45,226 nucleotides of DNA from DATJCV01 sp963707665. GTDB lineage: Bacteria > Pseudomonadota > Gammaproteobacteria > Burkholderiales > Burkholderiaceae_D. Below, one piece after another: positions 8,042-15,561 of this stretch; the first letter of the stretch is position 1, and each line of letters begins with the position of its first letter. Location: NCBI GenBank assembly GCA_963707665.1, contig CAVPQU010000016.1, positions 1-45,226 on the forward strand. The letters run 5' to 3'. The notes under the pieces are model-generated. The model had not been told where the DNA came from. It was given only the letters and a program-made list of their open reading frames with translations, and did not search any database. The position numbers were made by a program, and so were the translations under genes.

Positions 8042-9207
8042 ATGAAAATTCATGAGTATCAGGGCAAGGAAATTCTCCGGAAATTCGGAGTGACGGTGCC
8101 GCGCGGCATCCCTTGCAATACGGTCGAAGACGCCGTCAAGGCAGCGGAAACGCTGGGCGGCCCGGTCTGGGTGGTCAAGGCCCAGATCCACGCCGGCGGC
8201 CGCGGCAAGGGTGGCGGCGTCAAGGTCGCCAAGTCGCTGGATCAGGTGCGCGAATACGCCAACCAGATCCTCGGCATGCAGCTGATCACGCACCAGACCG
8301 GCCCCGAAGGCCAGAAAGTGCGCCGCCTGCTGATCGAGGAAGGCGCCGACATCAGAAGGAACTGTACGTTTCCATGGTCACCGACCGTGTCAGCCAGCGC
8401 GTGGTGCTGATGGCGTCTTCCGAAGGCGGCATGGACATCGAGGAAGTGGCCGACAAGCATCCGGAACTGATCCACAAGGTCGCCATCGATCCGGCCACCG
8501 GCCTGACCGACGCCGATGCTGACGCGATCGCCGCCAAGATCGGCATTCCGGCCGCCTCGATCGCCGACGCCCGCGCCCAACTGCAGGGCCTGTACCAAGC
8601 GTACTGGGAAACCGACGCCTCGCTGGCCGAAATCAACCCGCTGATCCTGACCGGTTCCGGCAAGGTGATCGCGCTCGACGCCAAGTTCAATTTCGATTCC
8701 AACGCCTTGTTCCGCCATCCGGAAATCGTCGCCATGCGCGACCTCGATGAAGAAGATCCGGCCGAAGTCGAAGCCTCGAAGTTCGACCTCGCCTACATCT
8801 CGCTCGACGGCAACATCGGCTGCCTGGTCAACGGCGCCGGCCTGGCGATGGCCACCATGGACACCATCAAGCTGTTCGGCGGCGAGCCGGCCAACTTCCT
8901 CGACGTCGGCGGCGGCGCCACCGCCGAGAAAGTCACCGAAGCCTTCAAGATCATGCTGAAGAACCCGGGCCTGAAAGCGATCCTGGTCAACATCTTCGGC
9001 GGCATCATGCGTTGCGACGTCATCGCCGAAGGCGTGATCACCGCATCCAAGGCGGTGTCGCTGAAAGTGCCGCTGGTGGTGCGCATGAAGGGCACCAACG
9101 AGGATATCGGCAAGAAGATGCTGGCCGATTCCGGCCTGCCGATCATCTCGGCCGATACCATGGAAGATGCGGCGAAGCAGGTGGTTGCTGCGGCTAACGG
9201 GAAGTAA
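8042..9207 (+). CDS. sucC: Succinate-CoA ligase beta subunit (one frameshift)
   Basis: ADP-forming succinyl-CoA synthetase beta subunit of the TCA cycle, expected at 388 residues, the usual length. The ATP-grasp N-terminus MKIHEYQGKEILRKFGV and the CoA-ligase part GGIMRCDVIAEGVI are clear. The frame breaks at about 8354: the DNA reads gacatcagaaggaactg where GAC ATC AAG AAG GAA CTG is expected, so one A is missing. The reading then continues as LYVSMVTDRVSQRVVLMASS without further damage. As this enzyme is central to metabolism, a sequencing error is the likely cause. RBS aagggaag precedes the ATG. The partner sucD is 411 bases away instead of nearly adjacent. Confidence 0.95.
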
Positions 9208-9220
9208 TGAGCGGAATAAC

Positions 9221-9253
9221 TGTCGTTCCCGCGTAGGCGGGAACCCAGCGTCG
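9221..9253 (+). repeat. Palindromic arm R1
   Basis: TGTCGTTCCCGC, GTAG, GCGGGAACCCAGCGTCG. The inner parts TTCCCGC and GCGGGAA form a hairpin. This is the forward arm of the pair around the GIY-YIG frame. Confidence 0.85.
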
Positions 9254-9256
9254 TTC

Positions 9257-9558
9257 GTGCATGGGCAAATTTATTACGTGTACCTGTTGGCCAGCCAGCG
9301 CAATGGCACGCTGTACGTCGGCGTGACTTCTGATCTGGTCAAGCGAGTCTGGGAACACAAGAACAAGTTTGTCGAAGGATTTCACCAAGCAGCACGAAGT
9401 ACGATCAATTGGTATGGTTTGAGCAGCACGACAGATGCGAATCGAAGCGATTACGCGCGAAAAGCAGATCAAGGAATGGAATCGGGCTGGAAAGTTCGAA
9501 TTTGATTGAAGCGACCAACCCGTATTGGAACGACTTGTATTTGAGCTTTACCGCATAA
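9257..9558 (+). pseudogene. GIY-YIG nuclease-like protein, frameshifted
   Basis: When frames are joined this gives about 100 residues: YYVYLLASQRNGTLYVGVTS, DLVKRVWEHKNKFVEGF, TKQHEVR, QLVWFEQHDRCES, AITREKQIKEWNRAGKFE, LIEATNPYWNDLY. This is the full GIY-YIG domain of the small stand-alone family: VYLL for GIY, LYVG for YIG, the conserved Arg in LVKRVWEH, and REKQIKEW. At least four single-base shifts separate the pieces. They may be sequencing errors, like the others in this window, or true decay. The start is either GTG 9257 or, with one base restored, ATG 9261. Homologues are predicted nucleases of uncertain role. Confidence 0.75.
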
Positions 9559-9592
9559 CGACACTGGGTTCCCGCCTCCGCGGGAACGACAA
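9559..9592 (-). repeat. Palindromic arm R2
   Basis: CGACACTGGGTTCCCGCC, TCC, GCGGGAACGACAA, the inverted counterpart of R1. It begins at the base after the stop of the GIY-YIG frame. Confidence 0.85.
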
Positions 9593-9618
9593 CCGACAGA
9601 CAAAAAAGGAAAGATTAA

Positions 9619-10500
9619 ATGAGCATCCTGATCAACAAAGACACCAAGGTCATCACCCAGGGCATCACGGGCAAGACCGGCCAGTTCCACACTCGCATGT
9701 GCCGCGAGTATGCCAATGGCCAGAACTGCTTCGTGGCCGGCGTCCATCCGAAAAAAGCCGGCGAAGACTTCGAAGGCATTCCGATCTTCGGCACGGTAGC
9801 CGACGCCAAGAAGGAAACCGGCGCCACCGTTTCGGTGATCTATGTGCCGCCCGCCGGCGCCGCCGCCGCCATCTGGGAAGCGGTCGAAGCCGAACTGGAC
9901 CTGGCGATCTGCATCACCGAAGGCATCCCGGTGCGCGACATGCTGGCGCTGAAAGACCGCATGGCCAAGGCCGGCAGCAAGACCCTGCTGCTGGGGCCGA
10001 ACTGCCCCGGCCTGATCACGCCCGACGAAATCAAGATCGGCATCATGCCCGGCCACATCCACATGAAAGGCCGCATCGGCGTGGTGTCGCGCTCCGGCAC
10101 GCTGACCTATGAAGCGGTCGGCCAGCTGACCGCGCTCGGGCTCGGCCAGTCGTCCGCGGTCGGCATCGGCGGCGATCCGATCAACGGCCTGAAGCACATC
10201 GACATCATGAAGATGTTCAACGACGACCCGGATACCGACGCCGTCATCATGATCGGCGAGATCGGCGGTCCGGACGAAGCCAATGCCGCCTACTGGATCA
10301 AGGACAACATGAAGAAGCCTGTGGTCGGCTTCATCGCCGGCGTCACCGCGCCGGCCGGCAAACGCATGGGCCACGCCGGCGCGCTGATTTCTGGCGGCGC
10401 CGACACCGCCGAAGCCAAGCTCGAAATCATGCAAGCCTGCGGCATCACCGTCACCCGCAACCCGTCGGAAATGGCGCGTTTGCTGAAAGCCGCGCTGTAA
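9619..10500 (+). CDS. sucD: Succinate-CoA ligase alpha subunit
   Basis: A 293-residue alpha subunit of succinyl-CoA synthetase. It carries the CoA-binding Rossmann region near the start (QGITGKTGQFHT, about 14-25) and the histidine that is phosphorylated in catalysis, H252 in KRMGHAGALISGG. LLGPNCPGLITP and GVVSRSGTLTYE are family signatures. RBS aaaggaaag lies 6-14 bases before the ATG. It would normally follow sucC within a few bases, but here the GIY-YIG element intervenes, so transcription from the sucC promoter must cross two hairpin arms. Confidence 0.97.
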   Translation: MSILINKDTKVITQGITGKTGQFHTRMCREYANGQNCFVAGVHPKKAGEDFEGIPIFGTVADAKKETGATVSVIYVPPAGAAAAIWEAVEAELDLAICITEGIPVRDMLALKDRMAKAGSKTLLLGPNCPGLITPDEIKIGIMPGHIHMKGRIGVVSRSGTLTYEAVGQLTALGLGQSSAVGIGGDPINGLKHIDIMKMFNDDPDTDAVIMIGEIGGPDEANAAYWIKDNMKKPVVGFIAGVTAPAGKRMGHAGALISGGADTAEAKLEIMQACGITVTRNPSEMARLLKAAL

Positions 10501-10567
10501 CCGGCGCCGTCCGGCTGCGTCATCCGCGCTAGAATAGGCGGCCCGAGCAGGCATCCGCTGCATAATG

Positions 10568-10598
10568 TATGGAGAGCTTCGGCTCTCCATATTTTTTT
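10568..10598 (+). terminator. Intrinsic terminator after sucD
   Basis: A perfect 10-base stem (TATGGAGAGC and GCTCTCCATA) with a TTCG tetraloop is followed by seven T residues. It lies 68 bases after sucD and 31 bases before the terC-like gene, so it probably ends the sucCD transcript. It could also act as a leader attenuator for the next gene. Confidence 0.9.
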
Positions 10599-10628
10599 CG
10601 TCCCCACCTTATATAGTGCGAGAGTCCG

Positions 10629-11348
10629 ATGGAATTTTTACTGACGCTGAACTGGATCGCGGTCGGCCAGATCATCCTGATCGACATACTGCTCGGCGGC
10701 GACAATGCCATCGTGATCGCGCTCGCCTGCCGCAATCTGCCGCCGCATTTGCGCTTCAAGGGCATCCTGTGGGGTACCGCCGGCGCCATCGTGCTGCGCA
10801 TCGCGCTGATCGCGTTTGCGGTCACGATGCTGGAAATGCCCTTCATCAAGCTGGCCGGCGGCTTGCTGCTACTGTGGATCGGCGTCAAGCTGCTCGCCGA
10901 TAACAGTGAGGATCACGCCGATATTACCGCCAGCGACCGTTTGCTGGCCGCGATCAAGACCATCGTCATCGCCGATCTGGCGATGAGCATCGACAACGTG
11001 ATCGCGGTCGCCAGTGCCGCCTCCCAGGCGGCAGATGAGCACCAGATGCTGTTGGTGGTGTTCGGCATTCTGGTCAGCATCCCGATCATCGTCTGGGGCA
11101 GCACCATTGTCCTGAAGCTGATGACGCGCTTTCCGGTTATCGTCACCTTCGGCGCCGGACTGCTCGGCTACCTGGCGGGCGGCATGATCTTTACCGACGC
11201 CGGACTCAGGCCTTGGCTGCCGCCGCATCAATTCTTGGTTCCCGGCACCGATTTGCAACTTAGCGTGCCGGCGTTGCTGGGCGCGGCCGCCGTGGTGGTG
11301 GCCGGTTCCTGGCTGGCGCAAAAAAAAGCCGCGCAAAGCAGTTCCTGA
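10629..11348 (+). CDS. TerC family membrane protein (YjbE type)
   Basis: A 239-residue integral membrane protein of the TerC family, linked in other bacteria to tellurite resistance and to manganese/metal export. Two repeats carry the signature acidic pairs, GGDNAIVIAL (about 23-32) and SIDNVIAVAS in the second half, set in about seven membrane segments. The length fits the YjbE-like branch. The ATG follows gagag at a suitable distance. It is transcribed from the short gap after the sucD terminator. I looked for a manganese (yybP-ykoY) riboswitch there and saw none. Substrate remains inferred. Confidence 0.85.
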   Translation: MEFLLTLNWIAVGQIILIDILLGGDNAIVIALACRNLPPHLRFKGILWGTAGAIVLRIALIAFAVTMLEMPFIKLAGGLLLLWIGVKLLADNSEDHADITASDRLLAAIKTIVIADLAMSIDNVIAVASAASQAADEHQMLLVVFGILVSIPIIVWGSTIVLKLMTRFPVIVTFGAGLLGYLAGGMIFTDAGLRPWLPPHQFLVPGTDLQLSVPALLGAAAVVVAGSWLAQKKAAQSSS

Positions 11349-11459
11349 GGCAAACAGACGCAGTGCATATCGCTACAATCATGTTGTGAAAATCAGAGCA
11401 ATCCATTTCCCCGCACGACCCCGGCCGCTGTCCGCCAGCAGCAGCCGGGCGCACAGTCG

Positions 11460-12305
11460 ATGACGCGCCGCTTCGCACTCGAATTCGTTACCCGCACCGA
11501 TACCGGGCTGGTGCGCGCAGCCAACGAGGATGCGGTGGCGGTCAGTGCGGCGCACGGGCTGGCGGTGCTGGCCGACGGCATGGGCGGCTATTCGGCCGGT
11601 GAAGTCGCCAGCAACATCGCCACCACCGTGATTTGCCAGACCGTCGAGAAGCGGCTCGGCAAGCGCAGCTGGCGGCGCGAGCCGGGCGCCAGCGCGGTGC
11701 GCCAACTGCTGGCCAGCGCCGTCGAATTCGCCAACGATGCGATCCTCGTCAGTGCCCGGCGCCAGCCGGAACACGCCGGCATGGGCACCACGCTGGTCGT
11801 TGCGCTGTTTCACCATGATCAGGTCACTATCGCCCACGTCGGCGATTCGCGCGCCTACCGCCTGCGTCAGGGCCGCCTGGAGCAATTGACGCACGATCAC
11901 TCGCTGCTGCAGGAAGAGCTCGACGCCGGCCTGATCAGCCCTGAGCAGGCGCGCTTCGCCGACCACAAGAATCTGGTCACGCGGGCGGTCGGCATCGAGC
12001 CGGCGCTCGCGGTTGAAATCCACGAACATCAGATCGCCGCCGGCGATCTCTACTTGTTGTGCTCGGACGGCCTGTCCGATATGCTGGCCGAGGAAGAAAT
12101 CGCGGAACTGGCCCAGGGCGCCGATCTGCAGCATGCCGCCGACGCGCTGGTGCAGCGCGCCAACCAGCACGGCGGACATGACAATATTTCCGTCATCCTG
12201 GCCCGGGTGCTACCCCGACCGCATACTCAGGGTCCATCCCAGCATCAATCCGGCAGGGCAGCATGGCCCGGGTTGCTGGCCTGGCTCGCCCACTGGATCA
12301 AGTAA
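11460..12305 (+). CDS. PP2C-family Ser/Thr protein phosphatase (Stp1 type)
   Basis: A 281-residue soluble metal-dependent phosphatase. The PP2C motifs appear in order: RAANEDAV (near 20), VLADGMGGYSAGE (metal-binding Asp), GMGTTLVV, IAHVGDSRAY, LCSDGLSD and HGGHDNISV (final metal Asp). The last 30 residues are a weakly conserved hydrophobic tail. It is followed after one base by an FHA-domain gene, so both proteins probably act in phosphothreonine signalling. No Ser/Thr kinase is encoded next to them, although such pairs often include one. Confidence 0.92.
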   Translation: MTRRFALEFVTRTDTGLVRAANEDAVAVSAAHGLAVLADGMGGYSAGEVASNIATTVICQTVEKRLGKRSWRREPGASAVRQLLASAVEFANDAILVSARRQPEHAGMGTTLVVALFHHDQVTIAHVGDSRAYRLRQGRLEQLTHDHSLLQEELDAGLISPEQARFADHKNLVTRAVGIEPALAVEIHEHQIAAGDLYLLCSDGLSDMLAEEEIAELAQGADLQHAADALVQRANQHGGHDNISVILARVLPRPHTQGPSQHQSGRAAWPGLLAWLAHWIK

Positions 12306-12306
12306 C

Positions 12307-12900
12307 ATGCGCGCAGAAAAAAAACCCGCCAGCATCACGCTCCTGCTCGACGACGCCGAATTGCAGCAGTTGGCGCTGAACCGGGAACGCATCACCATCG
12401 GCCGCCGCCCGTATAACGACATGGTGCTGGATCATCCCGCAGTCAGCGCCGAACACGCCGTCATCGTCACCATCTTTAACGATTCCTTCCTGGAAGACCT
12501 GAACAGCACCAATGGCACCCTGGTCAACGGCCAGCCGGTGAAAAAGCACTTCCTGCAAAACGGCGACGTCATCGAAGTGGCCGCTTACACCATCCGCTAC
12601 CGCGCCGAACCGCAGGAGCCGGCCGCTTCCTCGCCGCGCCGGCGCGCCCGCATCAAGGTCCTGGCTGGTCCCGGCACCGGCCGCGAACTGCTGCTGACCA
12701 AGCCGCTGACCAGCATCGGCCGCCCCGGCGTGCAAGTCGCCGTGATCCTCGAGCGCCCGCATGACTACTGCATCGCCCACATCGAAGGCGACGCCCACGC
12801 GCTCCTGAACGGCAAATCGGTCGGCACCTCGGCCACGCCGCTGGCGTCGGGCGACGTCATCGAATTGTCGGGGACGCAGTTGTTGTTTGCGTTGGATTGA
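12307..12900 (+). CDS. FHA domain protein
   Basis: A 197-residue protein. The FHA domain, a phosphothreonine-binding fold, spans about 25-95 with ITIGRRPYNDMVLDHPAVSAEHA and the loop LNSTNGTLVNGQPV. A second, degenerate FHA-like half follows (LLLTKPLTSIGRPGVQVAVI, then ALLNGKSVG and SGDVIELSG). The two halves are joined by a basic linker with SSPRRRARIK. The ATG lies one base after the PP2C stop. A longer frame upstream only overlaps the phosphatase gene and is not used. It is the last gene before the pilA control region. Confidence 0.88.
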   Translation: MRAEKKPASITLLLDDAELQQLALNRERITIGRRPYNDMVLDHPAVSAEHAVIVTIFNDSFLEDLNSTNGTLVNGQPVKKHFLQNGDVIEVAAYTIRYRAEPQEPAASSPRRRARIKVLAGPGTGRELLLTKPLTSIGRPGVQVAVILERPHDYCIAHIEGDAHALLNGKSVGTSATPLASGDVIELSGTQLLFALD

Positions 12901-12948
12901 ATCTGCCCGGCGGGCGTGCGCTTACCAAGCATGCCAACCGACAATTTG

Positions 12949-12971
12949 TGTCAGAGTGACAAATATTGTCA
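12949..12971. promoter_or_regulatory. Candidate PilR binding sites upstream of pilA
   Basis: The dyad TGTCA-gag-TGACA (12949-12961) is followed by ATTGTCA (12965-12971). PilR in other bacteria binds TGTC-type motifs upstream of sigma-54 pilin promoters. These lie about 75-95 bases before the -24 element, a normal distance for an enhancer protein. The assignment is inferred. Confidence 0.45.
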
Positions 12972-13043
12972 TTCATTAACGACAGCCTGACGTGAAGTTA
13001 ACAAAATTTCGGATTTTGTGTGACATTTGGCGATGATTCCACT

Positions 13044-13059
13044 TGGCACGACACTTGCT
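13044..13059 (+). promoter_or_regulatory. Sigma-54 promoter of pilA
   Basis: TGGCACGACACTTGCT matches the sigma-54 consensus TGGCAC-N5-TTGCW, with GG at 13045-13046 and GC at 13057-13058. It lies 47 bases before the pilin ATG. RpoN/PilSR control of type IV pilin is well known in related bacteria. Confidence 0.88.
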
Positions 13060-13105
13060 CATAAGAAATTGGCGAATGCCTAATTTATCAACGGAGGAAC
13101 AACAA

Positions 13106-13610
13106 ATGAAGTCGATGAAAATGATGCAGTCCGCGCAACGCGGCTTCACCCTGATCGAATTGATGATCGTGGTGGCGATTATCGGTATTTTGGCGGCGGT
13201 GGCGTTGCCGGCTTATCAGGATTACACGATCCGGGCCAAGGTGTCGGAGGTGATTTTGGCGGCATCTGCTTGCCGTACCACGATTACGGAGGTGTATCAG
13301 TCGGCTTCTAGTGGACCTGGCGCTGGCGCTTGGGGTTGCGAAGCTCGGTACCGGTGCTGCACAGCAAATATGTTGACGACTGTTGACACCGACGTTGACG
13401 GGGTGGTAACGCGTGACGGCGCAAGGTATCGCAGACGTGGTCGATGGTAAAGCGATTACGCTTGACCCCATACAGTCGATGCAGCCGGTACCGACCCAAT
13501 GGCACGTGACACCAGGATCTGGGTAAGGCGGTTGCAACCTGGAAATGTGGACCTTGGCAGCGGTAACGACGCATCCGTCAAAATATCTGCCAGGCTCTTG
13601 CCGCGGCTAA
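13106..13610 (+). CDS. pilA: Type IV major pilin PilA (several frameshifts)
   Basis: The 13-residue leader MKSMKMMQSAQRG, cleaved before F+1, precedes the class III signal helix FTLIELMIVVAIIGILAAVA with E5, then the stalk PAYQDYTIRAKVSEV. RBS ggagg lies at 13093-13097. After GAWGCE the reading frame changes several times. The expected pieces appear in turn: GTGAAQQ, DTDVDGVVT, VTAQGIADVVDGKAITL, TPYS, DAAGTDPM, GKAVATWKCGP and KYLPGSCRG before TAA 13608-13610. The two cysteines that close the pilin D-region are both present, and the joined protein has normal pilin length (about 165). Extra single bases (for example c near 13412, t near 13464) fit sequencing error better than decay. Confidence 0.85.
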
Positions 13611-13632
13611 GTAGACAATTAGCACAATACAG

Positions 13633-13658
13633 AACGCCCCTTTCGGGGCGTTTTTTTT
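13633..13658 (+). terminator. Intrinsic terminator after pilA
   Basis: The stem AACGCCCC / GGGGCGTT with loop TTTC is followed by a T-run of 8 (13651-13658). It lies 22 bases after the pilin stop, so most pilA transcripts should end here before the ligase genes. Confidence 0.92.
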
Positions 13659-15363
13659 ATGATTCAATAGCTATTTCTGTTCTGCGCTTCGTCGGACTGT
13701 TGCTGAGTTGGTTGATGCCCAATCACTCTTTGCCGTGGATGAGCTGGCATTCGGAGGCGACTGGCGTTTCTGGCGGTTTCTGCTTTTTGCGTGGAGTGGT
13801 CTGGTCGGCATCTCGTCCGATGCATGCGTGCCGTAGCCCTGCCTTTCCTGGCGTTGTCGTTTATCGGGCTAGGCCGTGATTGTCGTCTTCCAGCGAGCTT
13901 ACTGGACACGTATTATTTGCGGCGATGTCTGGATTCTTTGGTTTTATATGGTGTTGTGCATTGCTTGCCTGATGCTCGGTTTTGCGCTACGTCGCCATTC
14001 GTTCGATCACGCGCAGCCGTCAAGCGCATCGTCACCTCTTCTGCCGCTGGCGTTCGCTTCTTCTGGCGGGGCTCTCAGCCTCTGCTGTGATTGCCTTTGC
14101 CCAGTTGTTCGGCCTGTGGGAGCAGTCCGAATGGATCGTGCGCATGCCTGAGTCTTCGCCGCCCGGGCGGCAATCTGGCGCAACCGAATCAGCTGGCGAC
14201 CTTGCTCGTGATGGGCATCGCCAGCCTGGTGTTTTTGCGGCAGACGCAAAAAGCTCGGGGCGCTCGCGTCCGGCATGCTGTTGCTGCTGCTGTGTCTGGG
14301 CATTGTGATCACCGAGTCGCGTACCGGCGCGCTCAGCCTGCTGCTGCTGCTGGGCTGGTGGCTGCTGAAGCGGCGCCGCATCGGTGACCCCACCTCCGCC
14401 TGGATCGGGGTCGGCTGGGGCGTCGGCTTTGTCGGCATGTTCTGGGCCTGGCCCAGGCTGTTGAATCTGATGTTGCTGACGGAGCAGGCGATGGTCAACG
14501 CCACGTCGAGCTTGCGGCTGGAGGTCTGGTCGCAATTGCTGCACGCGGTGATGTTGAAGCCCTGGTGGGGCTGGGGGTTTCATCAAGTCGCGCAGGCGCA
14601 TAACGCGGTTGCCGATGCGTACGCGGTCAGCGCACCGTTTTCCTACAGCCACAATTTGCTGCTCGATCTGATGCTGTGGTTCGGCATCCCGCTGACTTGC
14701 GTTCTGGTGTTGATCACGGGAATCTGGCTTTGGCGTCGTATCCGTGCGGCGAATCAATTGCTGCCCTGGTATGGATTGGCGGTCGCCTTGCCGCTGGCGG
14801 TGCACTCGATGCTCGAATATCCGTTTGCATATGCCTATTTCCTGGCGCCGGTGATGTTTGCCTTGGGCGCGGTGGAGGGTTCGCTCGGCGTCAAGCCGCT
14901 GCTGCGGGTGGGCGCCAAGCCGGTGGCGCTGGTGCTGCTGGCAACGACGCTGGCGCTGGCTTGGTCGGTGGTCGAATATCTCCAAATCGAAGAGGATTTT
15001 CGGGTGGCGCGCTTCGAGGCGCTACGCATCGGCTCCAAGCCGCTCGAACATCAGCCGCCGACGATCATCCTGTTCGATCAGCTCGGCGTGCTGCTGGACG
15101 ATGCGCGCATCACGCCAACGCCGAACATGTCGGCGCAGGCGATGCAGACGGTCAAGCATGCGGCGCTGTATTACCCGTGGTCGGCCACCCAGTATCGTTA
15201 TGCGCTGGCGCTGGCTCTGAACGGCGACCCGGTGGAGGCCGCTCGGCAATTCAGGGTGATCCGGCTGTTCTGGGGTGAAAAATTTTATGACGGCATCAAG
15301 GCCAAAATTAATGAGCTGGCCAGCACCCAATATCCCGAATTGCTCGACTTGAACCTTCCATAA
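13659..15363 (+). CDS. Pilin glycosylation ligase, PglL/Wzy_C type, copy 1 (frameshifted)
   Basis: A membrane protein of about 565 residues that resembles PglL/TfpO oligosaccharyltransferases, which attach glycan to pilin in the periplasm. Pieces in order: LRFVGLLLSWLMPNHSLPWMSW, LAFLALSFIGLG, VIVVFQRAYWTRIICG, LLLAGLSASAVIAFAQLFGLW, GGNLAQPNQLATLLVMGIASLVFL and, from 14275 without a break, ITESRTGALSLLLLLG, YSHNLLLDLMLWFGIPL and a soluble tail with TPTPNMSAQAMQTVKHAALYYPW. NLAQPNQLATLL and SRTG are signature motifs of this group. At least five frame changes lie between 13740 and 14275. The start codon is uncertain because of these, and ATG 13659 is only a guess. Position directly after pilA supports pilin glycosylation. 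Confidence 0.75.
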
Positions 15364-15398
15364 CCTTGCACAATCCGGCGAGTGCGAAAGTCATAAAG

Positions 15399-15444
15399 GA
15401 GGGCGGCTTCCACTTGATGAAACCGTCGCCGGCCCTCTATTTTT
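15399..15444 (+). terminator. Possible terminator after the first ligase gene
   Basis: GAGGGCGGC and GCCGGCCCTC pair with one bulged base around a 20-base loop and are followed by tatttttcc. The loop is long, so efficiency is doubtful. Confidence 0.45.
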
Positions 15445-15561
15445 CCGTTACAAGCTGATGCGGACTGAAGGCGTATAAGAAAGCGAAATAATAGGGCGCA
15501 GACTGCGGCAATTTGCATCTCTAGGCCATGGTTGCCGCATCAATATTCAAGTAAAAACAAC

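Larger units (their letters stand above)
9221..9592 (+). mobile_element. Inverted-arm element carrying a GIY-YIG reading frame, inside sucCD
   Basis: Two arms in opposite orientation, 9221-9253 and 9559-9592, agree at about 31 of 33 positions. A GIY-YIG frame starts 3-7 bases after the left arm, and its apparent stop (TAA 9556-9558) touches the right arm. The whole unit, about 370 bases, sits between sucC and sucD, which are normally almost adjacent. The same arms occur in pairs at three other places without a gene between them. The term mobile element is an inference from this arrangement; no target-site duplication was identified. Confidence 0.55.

Noticed and set aside
10501..10628. A manganese (yybP-ykoY) riboswitch before the TerC-family gene
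   Set aside because: The gap is too short and lacks the conserved GGGGAGUAG-type core; the only clear structure is an intrinsic terminator.
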